Position numbers and translations under genes: made by a program. A DNA stretch of 42,127 nucleotides from contig CALSCP010002820.1 in assembly GCA_943704425.1 (NCBI GenBank), positions 1 to 42,127 of the forward strand, in the 5' to 3' direction. This DNA is from Ministeria vibrans ATCC 50519. Its lineage: Eukaryota; Opisthokonta; Filasterea. Under the pieces are notes generated by a model. The model was not told the DNA's origin. It saw only the letters and a program-made list of their open reading frames with translations, and made no database searches. Each line of letters starts with the position of its first letter. Positions within the stretch are counted from its first letter, which is position 1. This document shows positions 10,001-22,503 of the stretch, one piece after another.

Positions 10001-13000
10001 CGCGTCGAGGCAGAGCTGCCCTTGCTTGTTGTGCACGCCAGTGACGAAAAAATTCGCATTGTGCGTGCTTGTCTGCCTGCGATCCTGAAACTTCCGTCGC
10101 AGACTGCCGACGCTGCAATGATCAATGCCGAGGGAGCCAGCAATGACCATACAACGGCAACTGCCACCGCTACCACGACTACCATTGGCGCAGGAGGCCC
10201 AACTTCAGCAGCCGACACAAGTGTGCTTGAGAGTCGCCTTCTCTTGGCCGATGTGGACATGGCCGACGAGGACGACACTGCCGACGAAGAAGTAGTGCCG
10301 GTCGAGCGTCTCTTGCTGACCGCTCAGTTTGCAGTGTGTCAGGCCTTTGTACGACTGTCGCGTGACCATGGTCGCAAACCAGTGGCGGCCATGCAGTGGA
10401 ACGAGCTGTCGCTCTCCCTCACGCGCCGTCCCTATGACTTGCGCGCCTTTGCTTCGCTCGAGTCATTTACCATGTCGCAGTTGGCACAAGATGGCTCGTT
10501 GGGCACAGCCTTCGTCTGGAGCGATTACCAACAAAGCGGCAACAAGAAGAATGATGCGGTGGCTGTGACCTTATCTATCCCGGAGCCACAGTCTGAGTCA
10601 TTGGCACCAATCACAACGTCGCCCAAGTCACTCTTTACCCTCTCATATGTTCACGTCGATCCAAACTCACCCGAGTTTGAGGTTGTCTACGAATCCATCG
10701 AACAATCCGTCCAGTGTGAAATGTCGTGCCTTTCGGCACACGTTGAACGTGATCTTGTCGCCGACCTGATGCTTTTTGTTGCCGACACTGCGTTGCGACA
10801 ACATCAGGAACAGTCGCAGGAAGAGGCAACACCATCTGAGCCGACTGAGCCCGTGTATGCTCCGCAACAGCCTACTCCTGTCGTCGCTGTGGCCGTGTCG
10901 CCGCGAAGTCTTCCAAAGCGAACACAAATCAAAATGGTGATGCAACGACTCGTGTGTGTGCTTGCTCACAATGGCAGTGCGGTCGCGGAGTGTACTGTGA
11001 TTGGAGTATCGCTGAATGTGGACGATTCGCTCGAGATGGCACGCATTGTCTTCTCGGTAGGTGGTGTGTCTGTGGCTGATTGCCAGGCGTCGCCGCCGTC
11101 GCTTATCTTTGACGGTCTTGCGCCATGCGATTCGTCCACTATGCTCACGGGCGAAGTGTGCTGGTACTACAACGAGCGACTGCCCAATGTGGTCACGCAT
11201 TTTGCGTCGGGTGTCGATCCGACGCAAGACTGTGAACACGCGCCCATCTCGGACGTTTCCGTCTTTTTGCGTCTCGCCACCGTCAGCTATCTGCACACCG
11301 ACTTTCCCAAACGCGTTTCACTATGGCTTGACACGTTCCTCGATGTACGTCGCACCCTCGAGATTATGCACGATGCCACGTCCAAGGCCATCTATGGAAC
11401 GACGACCATTGCCGCTGCCACAACGACCACAACCGCGGCGGCAAGCACAACATCATCCGATGGATCGTCTGCATCGACAATGCCTGCCCGTGCACCCATT
11501 GTTCTCTTGGACATTCTCATTAGTGCACCAACTGTGCGCATTCCTGGCTCGTTCTACGACGACATCAGTGGCAACGAAAGCGTCGAGCTCGTGGCCAACT
11601 TGGGTACTCTCAAGGTTACCAATACGGTCGAGGTGCACCACAGCGCGGAGGGTAGCGCGCGTTTGCTCGTGGACCATTTCTCTGTGGCCCTTACCGACGC
11701 TCACTTGCACGCTCTCGAACTGAACCAACAGCCCTGGACCATTTTGACGAACACTGGGCTCGACGTGGAGTTTCGGCGCTGCGTCAATCAGATTGCGCTC
11801 GAGGAAGCCATTGAGACAGAGCCGTGCGCATTGGAGGCACTTGAGAGTATCGAGGTGCTGCTCACACCCATAGTGGTCAACATCACCAAGGCATCGTACA
11901 ATCAACTTCTCGATGTGTTTGACAAGCTCACCGAGGACGACGAAGAGGAGATTGAAGAGAATCGCAACAAAGCGGCGCGTGTCGTTCAAAAACGAAAGCA
12001 AGAAGAACTCACAAAGTCCAAACGACAGAGCAGTGCGCCTCTATTGAACCCAGCACAACACACCAACAACACCAACACCAACAAGAATGGGTGGGCAAAG
12101 TACTTGGTGCGCACCTCACTTGTCGTTCCGAGCATTGCTATCATGCCCTACGGCGATGTGCGCTCGGGTCGACGGCCCTTGGTGCGGATTCACCTGGGCA
12201 GTCTGTCCTTGGTCCATGCCAAACCGGTGTTTGGTGACACAATCGTCGATGCTGAAATGCAGGAGCTGTTTGTAGTCAATTTGTTGGAGCAGAGCACTGG
12301 TGCCAACGAGGTCAATCTGCGGCTTGAAGAGTCGCTCATGATCACGTCGCGTATTCACTCGCACACCAACAAGGAAAAGAGCGACGGTGACACGACTGAC
12401 ACGGACGATGCGCTCTTCCGTGTGCACTACACCAAAGGGTTCCGTGCAAGCGATGGTGCCATTGAGCGACAGGCCGAGGTCACATTTAACGCACTTGTGC
12501 TCGCTCTGCGTCTCGAGACCACCGTGATGCTATTAGACTTTTTTGGAATCACTGGCGACGATCCGGTCGCTCCTTCTACAGCACCCACCACACCTGATGT
12601 AGGCCCTTTACAAGAGCCATCTCTGTCTACCCCGTCCAAGTCGCAATCGACATCATCCATTCGCTTGCGACCCTCGCTCGACAACGCTCCGACAACGACG
12701 AGTGCGCCACCAGCCGTGGAGGGTGACGTTGTCTTCTTGCCAATCAAGTACCACTTCAAAATTCGTCTGCTGACCATTGACCTTGACTCGCGTGCCGGTC
12801 CCGTGGCACGTCTGCTTGTCTCCGACGTTGCCTTTGTCAAGGAAAACCCCGAAGCCCACCAGCTTTGTACGTCGATCCGCGGCACCCTCGGACGCCTTAA
12901 AATCCTCGACATGACACCCCACGGTCGTGCTCTTCATCACATCTTCTTTGACTCGCTGACCAAGGACGACGCACACACAACAACGGCAACACCAACAACA

Positions 13001-15201
13001 CCCCTTCTTGACTTTGCAGTCGAGTACTACTCAGGCGATGCCGAGAGTGTCCTTGAACATGCCTGTGATGTGTTTATGCGGCTTTGCTTTGCCCCAGTAC
13101 AGCTCATTTACACATCGCGCTTTGTCTACGAGCTTGTCAACTATTTCAACCGCTTCCTTGACATGAAACTTTTGGTGACCTACATGCAACAGGGTGAGGA
13201 GATTGCGACAACGACCACAACGACAACAGCAACACCAACCGATCCTGCTGAGGATGGGGGCGAGAATGAATTTGAATGGCCGTGGCGCACCAAGTTTTCC
13301 ATTGAAATGTCTTCGCCTACAATAGTGATGCCACGCAACTCGGACCGCCTTGACTGTCTCATTCTGCGCCCACAGTTGCTTACAGTCACCAACAGTGCGG
13401 TGGTGGTGGCGGGTCCGCGACCTAACGAAGGACACCGAGACATTGTGGTTGATCGCATTGTGGTGGGACTCGACGAGCTCACGGTGGACACCGGTCTGGT
13501 TGTGATTGCCGATGCGCAAGCAACGCCTGTGCTACGACCGACCAAGAATATGGTGCCCCACCACGACTCGACAGTGATCATTGATCGCAATCTCAGCGGC
13601 GGTGTGTGGGCCGCCGACTACGTGGTTAATTGGCAACTGGCAACCATGCGTGTTGCCTGGGACGAGCTCACGTACGATCTCTTCTTCGGCGTGCTCAGCG
13701 AGAACCTTCCAAGTGAACCTGAAGTTGTCATTGAAGGCTCAGCGTCTGACATGCCGCAGCACCTCTTTGATCCGTTGGCGCGTGCCGTTGATCCGCTGCG
13801 TCCCGCCGACCTTGTGTATCCCATTATGGACATCAAGCTCAACTTTGACTCGCTCTTTCTCATTCTGTCGGCTCCGGTGCAGTCTGGCGGCGACGGGAGC
13901 GGTGACGAGCAACGCAATACGAGCAGCAGTCCTGCCGAGAGCATTATTTTTCAGGTGGACGGTGAGACTGTGGATTGTGCTACTCCCTTGACGCCTGGCG
14001 CGTTTCGCGAGCCTGCGCGCGTATTCTTGGCACGCATGGTCATTGACAAGGCGGTTGTGTCGTACGAGTCCCTGAGTTCAGGTCACTATACCATTGATTT
14101 GACGTCGCAGACCATGACAGCAAGTGACCTGCGGCCCGTGCGACGCTCTGTTTTTGACGATGTTGTTCAGCCAAGGTGCTCTGCCCCGCAGACCGACGAA
14201 CCAGCCCGGACGGCTCTTTCAAAGTATGCGGCGCAGTTTCAGGTGAACTATCGAGTGAGTGCGACCGGTGCGGTCGTGTGCAGTGTGGTGGTGGACAACA
14301 TTCGCATTGTCTTCATTTACGACTGGATGCTCGCCGTCTGGTCCTTTCTATTTCCCGCCACTCCGCCCACCCCGTCACCCGAGTGCTTTTTCAGCACTGG
14401 AACTGAATGCCATGGAGATACTGCCACCCCTCTCGACTCGACTATCGCTGGTGTGTCGACTGCGCCTACACTCGTCCCCATGAAACTCAGCGTGAGCATC
14501 ACCCAACCGGAGATTCGTGTGGTAGAGAACGTGTCGCGTCTTGACTCAGATGCGCTTGTGATTCGGTGCTGTGCGCTTGTGCGCTACGGATTTGATCCCA
14601 GTGGTGGGGAACTCGAGTCGTGGGACTTTATGCTTCAGGGACTTGAAATGTTTGCATTGATGCACTCGCCTTTGCCATCGACCGTGACTTCCGAGCTGGC
14701 CGTGCTCGATCCGGTCACCATTGCGTTTCGTTGGCGACGCAAGATTCGCGAACCGCGTGAGTTTGTAGCACGCGACGAGTATGCGCGCACGACTACCATG
14801 GAGGTGCGCATCGACGAAGCCAACATGCGTTTGTCCTTTTTCGACCTCAAACTCTGTCTGGCTATTGTGCGTTCGCTTCCCGAACTCTTTGGCGACGTTG
14901 ACGCTGCCATGGCACCCGCGTCGGCCGACAATGGCGACGGCGATGCTGGCGACGAAAGCGGACACGGCGGCGACGAAGATGGCATTCTAGCTGATGCGGA
15001 CGCTCGGAGCGATGTCAAGGGAAAACGTGCACGACGCCGTCCCGGCTCGTTCACCGACACGACTGGAGAAGTGCTCGAGGCACCGCCCGTCGTTGGCTTT
15101 GTGTCGCCCACTGCCCAACGTCGTCCTGCGGCCCGCGCTCCCTCTGTGGTGTCGGCTACGTCGTCGACGGGCTCGCCGCGCAAGCAAGGCGGCGGCAGTA
15201 G

Positions 15202-15238
<37 letters not shown>

Positions 15239-18200
15239 GGTGGTGGCGGTGGCTCGAGTGTGGTGTCAAGTGCACGGGTAATGGTGGACACGGACGTGGA
15301 CGCGAACACACCTCGCCGACTGCAGAACAACACCATGTCGGCGTTGCGTCGCCTGGGCTACAGCGAGCGATGGTGTGCCGAGGCGGTGCGTGTCACTCAG
15401 GGTGTGCTTGAGGAGAGCGCAACGTGGCTCATGGAGAATGCACTGACGGAACGTGAGGAACGACAAAAGTTGGCTGAGGAGCAGCGTGAGTTTGCATTCA
15501 TTCCGGGTCTTCAAAAGCTTCGCGTGTTCCTTGTGACCATCCGCATGACTATTATTGACGACAGTCGTGGTGTGGATGTGCCTTTGGCGCGTGTGTCGTT
15601 TCAACGCTCGCCAGGTCCGCGGGGCGATGATCCCAACTTTGAAATGAGCGACTGGAGCACCTCTTCCGTCACGGGCTTTCTGAGTGTGTCCGCCTCGGCC
15701 GAGTTTTACAATGCGAGCATGTCGGCGTGGGAGCCGGTGGTTGAGTCGTGGCCCTATCGCATGTTGTACACACGTCATTGCGACGATCTGGCTGTGCAGC
15801 CGCAGACCATGCTGAACATCACGGCGGAGAAGATGCTCAATGTGAATCTCTCCGAGGCATTTCTCATGAACATGCACTCGACGCTTCAGGCATGGTCCGA
15901 ACTGGAGAGTGCATCGTCATCGTCGTCCACGGCATCGTCAACAAACAGTGGTGCGACGGGGGCTGCTCCCACGGTACGCAAGCGCGTGCCGTTTGTACCC
16001 TTTGTGTTGCTCAATCGAGTTGGAGTGCCTCTTGAGTTTGCGGTGGTGCGCTCGTCGAGTATGGGGAGTGCGGCGATGGCGTTTGTTGCGGACGATGCAG
16101 CTATGCTTGGACTGGACGAGCTCAACGAGCGACACACGTCCGACACGTGTTTTGCACCGGGTGGCACGGCCGAGACGCTGGGATGGGTGGCGGTGGACGA
16201 CGGTGCGGAGGTGCCGTTTCAGTACGAGTCGCCTGTCAAGTACCGCGCGCGTCTGAACAGTGCGGGTCCGCAGGGTGCGCCGACGGGCAAGATTACGCTG
16301 CGACTGCGTGGCTTTTTGGCCACCAAGGAAATCAATGTGGAGCGAGTGGGACGCTATGTGATTAGTGTGCGCGAGGACCATGGTGGTTCGCTGTTCCGCA
16401 ACGCCGAGCACCGCATAGCCGTGGAGGTTCGCCTGCGTCACAGTCGCAAGGTGGTCGAGGTGCGCAGTACGGTGGTGGTGGAAAACCGTATGACGGTGCC
16501 GGTACAGCTGCGACTTGTGACGAGTGTACCGTCATCCGATCGGTCGGGTCTTATGGTTGGCGTGGAGCATGTGGTGGGTGATGCGCTGGAGACGGGCGCC
16601 TCCTATCCGTTGCCGCTCCCCTTGGTCGATGCCAACATCCAGATGCGTCCCATGGGCTTTGGGCTTGACTGGAGCAATCATGCGTTTTCGTGGCGACGCT
16701 ACAGCGACTCGTCCTCGCCTGTGAATGCGATTCAGCTGACGTGCACCAGTGCGGCCATGGGAGACGATGCATACCTGACACGGTGCAACGTTGAAGTGAT
16801 ACGTCACGACAAGCTGGTGCGTGGACGACGAGTGCTTTCGTCGTCAATGGGCACTTCCTTTGAGAGTGGTGTTGAGTCGTCGCCGTCGTCGACAGTCCGA
16901 GCTGCATCTATGTCAGGCATCATTTCGCCCCCAAATCCTCGTCGTGCGACTGATGCAGGCTCCCGTCGCTCTGGTGGTGGCTCATCGTCGGCGCGACCGG
17001 GCCACACGTTTATTATGCGTGCCCCATTGACCTTGGTCAATTTACTGCCGTGCGATTTGCATTACACTATTGAGGGGACCCCTATGCGCGGTCTTATTCC
17101 GCACGGCAAGTCGTTTCCGCTGTACGAGGTGGACCTGGAGAAGACCGTGACGATGCGGGCAGGCATTGACGGCTACTCGGGCAGCAAGTTGACGGTGATC
17201 CACGCGACGGGTAAGGCTCGTGTGGATGCCCAGCTGCACATGGTGGACCGAGAAGGGCGCATTCTGGCGCTGCGTATCGCGAACAAACTGGCGTGTCTGG
17301 GCGGCTCGCGGGAAGTGAGCATTTACGCGCCCTACTGGTTTATCAACCGCACGGGTCTGCCCATCGTGTATCGGGCGGAGACGAGTCGCAAGGGCACGTC
17401 GCTGTCGGCGGGGCAGTACGAAGAGCACTCGCTGGGGCAGTTTAGTGCGCCGTTTATGTTTGCCTTTGAGAAGGACAGCGACGACAACAAGTGCCGTCTG
17501 CGAGTGGGAGAGCAGTCGTACTGGTCGCCTGCGTTTGGTCTGGACAATGTGGGACGGTCGGGTGAGCTTGCGGTGCGCGAGTCGCGTGGCGAGGACCGAC
17601 CGGAGAAGGTGTACGAAATTGGGGTGAAAGTGCGTGTGGGCACGGGACGCTTTTACCGCACCAAGATTATTGGTCTCTTGCCACGCTTTGTGCTCTTCAA
17701 CACAACTCGCTTTGTCATTGAATTCAATCAGCGACATCTTGCCAAGAATACACTTGAGAGGGTTCCCAAGCGTAGCGGCAGCAGAATGACACGCAGTGCG
17801 TCGACTAGCAGCAGTGTATCGCGTCACAGCACCGCAGATGATCTAATAGAGGCACCACAGCGATTACCGCCGGGTGCACGTACACCGTATCATTGGCCGC
17901 GCGCGGATCTTGACAAGCTGCTCTGTGTGCGCATCTGCGGCACTCAAGCGGCGGCAACGTCGACATCGTCGACGGTGGACGCAGCATCATCGTCGTCGGT
18001 GTCATCGTCGTTTGACGGCACGTCGGGCATGCTGCTGCGAAGTGGTGGTGGTGGTGGTGGTGGCAGCGGCTATCTGGACGACGACCTACACGACAATGTT
18101 GACGACAACGACGACGAGTCGTTCAATCTGGACATGCCTGTGTATGCGTGGAGCAATGGGTTTGCAGTCGATGGTGTGGGTGGTTTCCATGTGAAGCTGC

Positions 18201-21200
18201 GTGGCTATCGACGCGGCCAGCCTGTACAGTACCATTTGCACGTGGAGATACGGATGCGCAAGGCGGCTTTTTGCGTCGTGTTTCGCGAGCAGGACTCACT
18301 GCCACCCTTCTGCCTGAGCAACTACTCGTCGGTGCCGCTGTGCTACCAGCAGAAGGGAGTCAATGTTGTGGAGACACTGCCGGCACACTCGACGACCACG
18401 TACACTTGGGACGAGCCCACGGGGGAACGTGTTCTTCGCGTGTTTGTCAGTGGCACGGACCCGCACACGTCTGCACGCGACTACGAACTGCAGCGCATCT
18501 ATGACGCGCCGCGCTTGCGCTATCGTCTCTTCTTTTTTCTTTTTGCCGACTCGATCAATGTGCTCACGGTGGATCCGGTAACGTTGAACCAGCGTGCCGT
18601 AACGCTACAGCCGCGCGTGCATATGGAGGAGGGGGGTGGCGGCAGCAGTAGCAGTGGTGGTGGCGATTGGTCTTCGTCGTGGACAAGCGTGCGAGATCTT
18701 GATTTACAGCTGTGGACAATGTCGAGTGAGGGAGTGCTGGAGAACAAGGCGACCGGTCTTGTGTTGGACGTGTCCGGGGGTCAGGTGATGCCCAATGCGC
18801 GACTGGTCGTGCGCACGCGTGCCTCCGACAAGCGGTCGGCGACCGGTCAACGCTGGCGGTTCATTCCGGCAGGACACATGGTGCTGCGCACACGTTTGGA
18901 CTTGTGCGTGGAGGCGCGTGATGGCGAAGTGCGATTGGCGCGGATTGTACCTGAAGGGAGTGGCGGTGGTGAAGGACGAGTGAGGACGACGCAGAAGCTG
19001 CGGATGCACAAGTTGCGACCAGGCTCGGGGATGTTGTCGTGTTCGGTTGTGGCGCAGGGACCGACGCGAGTGCTGATTGTCGAGGATTGCTACTCGACGC
19101 ACCATCTGCGTGGAGCGGAAGCGCAACAGCAACGACAGCTACAACACGCGAGTAGCATGGACGATGGAGGAGCGACGCTGCAGCGACGAATGCGCGAGGA
19201 GGAGGAGCTGGAGGTGACGCTGCTTAATGTGAAGGTGCGACTGGGTGACGGAGTGGGGCTGTCGTTGCTGGGCGGCTCGTCGACCGAGCTGGTGTTTTTG
19301 AGTTTTGCCGATGTAGAGGTGACGCTGACACACACGTCGCTGTACGAGACCTTTGTGATGAGCATTGCACGAGTACAGATGGACAATCAGATGCAACAGC
19401 GACCGCCCTTTCCGGTGCTTCTGTGCGCCACGTCAGCGGTAACGACCACGGCTACATCAGCCAAGGCGGCGCGCAAACGAGACTCGGCAGCGGCGGCCGC
19501 GGCAGCCGGGTCATCCGACTCGGCAGGCGCGTCTACATCGAGCGCATCTTTGTCGTCGTCGCGAGACGACGCGCCCCCATTTCTGTATGTGACGGTGGTG
19601 AAGAGCACGGAGAGCACAACGGACACGTATGTGTATCCCATGTTCAATGTGCTCATGCAGGAAGTGAATGTGGCGCTGGACGAGCGACTGGCTATGCGAC
19701 TGGTGCAGTATGGGCAGCGGTGCATTGGCGTGGCGGGCGCTGAAGGGGGGGAGGATGGGGACGAGCGGAGCACGCGTGCGAACCAGGAGAGTGAAATGGG
19801 GGTGCGCGCGGCGACGCATGATTTGGTGGTGGTGAATGAGCGAGAGCGACGACTCTACTTTGAGTTTTTCCTTGTGCAGCCCATGATTATCAATGTGTCG
19901 CTGGTGAGTCTGACGGACCTGCCTGCGGACCTGGACGCGATTCGCAATGCGATGGGCATTCCATTCGTGACGCTGAGTCGTCTGACGGTGAAGCTGAATG
20001 CGCTACTGCTGGAGCACCCGTTTGGCACGGCGGACACGTTGTACACCCTGGTGCGACGGCACTACAAGCAAGAGGTGCTGCGGCAGGCGTACAAGGTCAT
20101 TGGTGCAGCGGACTTTCTGGGCAATCCGGTGGGCGTGTTCAAGAACATTAGTACGGGCTTCAAGGACTTTTTTTACGAGCCGGCGCAGGGCATTACCAAG
20201 TCACCGCGAGACTTTGTTGAGGGACTGCGGACAGGAACGAGTTCGCTGTTTAAGAATCTGGCGCACGGACTGGCAGACGGGGCGTCGAAGCTGACGGGGA
20301 CCATTTCGACGGGACTGAATGCGCTGGCGATGGATAAGGAGTTTTCGCGGGAGCGGGAGCGGCAGAAGGTACATGCAATGGCGACGGGTGGGGACCGGGT
20401 GGCCGGGGGCGTAGCAGGGTTAGGGCGGGGGTTGCTGGGTGGGGTGACGGGGCTCGTGATGAAGCCGGTGGAGGGCGCACAGCAGTCGGGTGTGTCGGGC
20501 TTTGTCAAGGGCATTGGTCGGGGCTTTATGGGTGCACTGGTGAAGCCCGTGGCGGGCATTTTTGATCTTGCGAGTGAGACGACTGCGGCGATTCGTGACA
20601 GCAGTGGGCTGACGGCACAGGCGACGCGCGTGCGTCTGCCGCGACACATTGGTGTGGACCGGGTGCTGCGGCCGTTTGTGAGGCGGAGTGCGCTGGGACG
20701 GGACTGGCTGTTACGGGCCAACGGCATGGATGACAGTGAATGTTTTGTGTACCTGACGAGCACCGATCAGGGGGCCATTCTCCTTGTGTCGTCCCTGCGC
20801 CTCATTGTCTTTGCGCTCGATCCGGGCGGGAAGGTCGTCCCGCGCATTGCCCGCGCCATCAACTTTGAGGATCTCATCAAGTTTGAGTTGTGTGATGCGA
20901 CCATTGTGTTTGTTGCGGTGGGTGGTGGAGCCGCCTTCACCAAAGAAAAAGAGGGTAAGTAAATTAGTAATGAGAGAGTGAGTGTAGTGTGCAAAATGAA
21001 TGAGGTTTGATTGACTCGTAGCAAAACGGAGCACAATGCGCTTGGTGGCGGGTCGAGGGACGTCGTCGGGCAGTGGTGCCATTGTAACTGCGGGTGGTAG
21101 AGGCAGCAATAGCAGTAGCAGTGGGGGGAATGGGAGTGAGTCTACCAAACTGCCCTTTCAGTTCGCGGATGCGGACAGTGCTGCTGCGGCCTTTGTCAAG

Positions 21201-21242
21201 CTCGCTGCTGCCTTTGCCTTTTACCGCGAGATGCAGCAGTGA
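7040..21242 (+). CDS. VPS13D: VPS13D: bridge-like lipid transfer protein with UBA and lectin domains
   Basis: Giant protein that forms a hydrophobic groove moving phospholipids between membranes at contact sites; animal VPS13D acts in mitochondrial and peroxisomal dynamics. Exons: 7040-7240, 7313-20954, 21022-21242; about 4,687 aa (human VPS13D about 4,390). The N-terminal chorein domain starts MFEGLVADLVNRLLGEFV. The first intron (72 nt, stop-free, in frame) is inferred because removing it restores LSLMVPWTRIKSDPV, the family pattern. After polyAla/polyGly, a UBA domain lies at about 2741-2785 (LRRLGYSERWCAEAV). The VAB region spans about 3100-3830 (SRKVVEVRSTVVVENR), and a ricin-type beta-trefoil lectin lies at about 3864-4000 (QLWTMSS, GQRWRF). 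An ATG2_C/APT1-like region (about 4250-4400) and a PH-like end follow. UBA plus lectin is diagnostic of the D paralogue. The last exon restores a natural stop. Other short in-frame introns could be hidden. Confidence 0.93.
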
Positions 21243-21327
21243 GGGAGCAAGGGAGGGTGTACACAAGAACAAAATATATTTATATTTATATATATATATA
21301 TAAATGTGGGTTTACTTTTTGAGAAGT
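21243..21327. other. Convergent 3' gap, VPS13D / THOC6-like
   Basis: Eighty-five base pairs between two facing stop codons. It is A/T-rich with a TATATTTATATATATA-type run near 21276-21302, suited to cleavage and polyadenylation on both strands. No gene is seen in it. Confidence 0.5.
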
Positions 21328-22319
21328 TTACAAGGAGAGGGATTGCGAGCGGACTTGGTTAACATAGCACGCGACAGAGGTGCCTGCGCCCGCTGCAAGC
21401 ACTGCTGCGCTTGGAGTGTGAGCGCAGACGGCGTAGAGGGACGGAAGGCCCGTGGGGAATTCGCCGTGGGGCCCGCCGTCGAAGCAGCGGTGGCGGTGGA
21501 CGTTGCCATGGGCGGCAATGGAGAGGACGTCTTCGCCGAGAAACACGCACTTGCGCACGGATTCCGTGGTGGACGCGACTAGGGTCCCTGAGCCCACGTG
21601 TGCAATGCGGATGCCATCGGGCCCACCGCCAGCAAGCCATCGTTCGGAGAAGGCACACGAGACGAGAGGCCGGGTGTTGGCAATGACGGGTTGTGCAGCG
21701 AGCGCGACGGACGAGGGTTCTTTCAGGTCCCACACGCGCAGCGTGCCGTCTTCGCACGCAGCCGCAACCCGATCGCCGCTTGTGTCAACACAGTGTACAA
21801 TGGAGGGCATGACGAAGGAGGCGGTCGTCTGACCGGTGTGAGGGTCGAAGACAGACACAGTGCGACTGTGCGCCACAACAATGGACGAGCCGACAAAGGC
21901 AAGCGACGAACTGGCGTCCTCTGCCACCTGTACGGGTGCAACCGTGTCCGGTGTGGCGGTTGGTAAGATGTGCACGCCGTCGCTTCCGGCCACAGCGACG
22001 TGCGAGGCGTCCAGGAAGCGCACGGCGAAGACTGTTGAGCTTTGCAGCGAACGACCGCCGCGCAGAGTGGTGCCCTGAGGCTGCCCTGCGCCAAGCTGCC
22101 ATGTCACCACCGTGCCGAAGGAGCCGACCGCGCAGCATTGGCTGCCGTCGGGTGCAACCGACAGGTCGTGGACGATCTGATGATCGCGCAAGAGATTGTC
22201 CAAAATGGATTGCTGAAAGCCCAAGAGTAAGTCAGAGGGGGAAAGGGGGTGGGGTGGGGGGGTGTTACTCTGTATGCTTCTGTGTCGTAGTCATCGATGG
22301 AGGTTGCTGTTGGAGGCAT
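21328..22319 (-). CDS. THOC6: THOC6-like WD40 protein (TREX mRNA export)
   Basis: Two exons: 22319-22269 (17 codons) and 22212-21328; 311 aa, close to the usual THOC6 length of about 340. The protein is a single beta-propeller. Recognisable blades include VHCVDTSGDRVAAACEDG followed by TLRVWDLKE. The C-terminal pattern WLAGGGPDG, VLSIAAHGNVHR and a hydrophobic FSLSF-like ending (SQSLSL) follow THOC6 closely. THOC6 is a subunit of the THO/TREX complex that couples transcription to mRNA export in the nucleus. Donor GTAACA and acceptor CTTTCAG are in phase 0. An in-frame Met at 22358 would add 14 residues, but the nearer Met at 22319 seems the better start. The WD40 fold is clear; the THOC6 assignment rests on remembered alignment and could be another small WD40 protein. 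Confidence 0.68.
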
Positions 22320-22503
22320 GACAGAAAGAAATAAACTAGTTGAAAATTTATCGGACACTGAGACTATAATACAATGCTTCCGGCCGCCAAATCTGCCGTA
22401 GAGGCATAGACTAACCCCTTTACGTAATAAATTACTTTCTTTTATGTAGAATTACTTTCAAGTGTATATAGATGGGGAAAATGTTTAACATGAGTTGTAC
22501 AAG

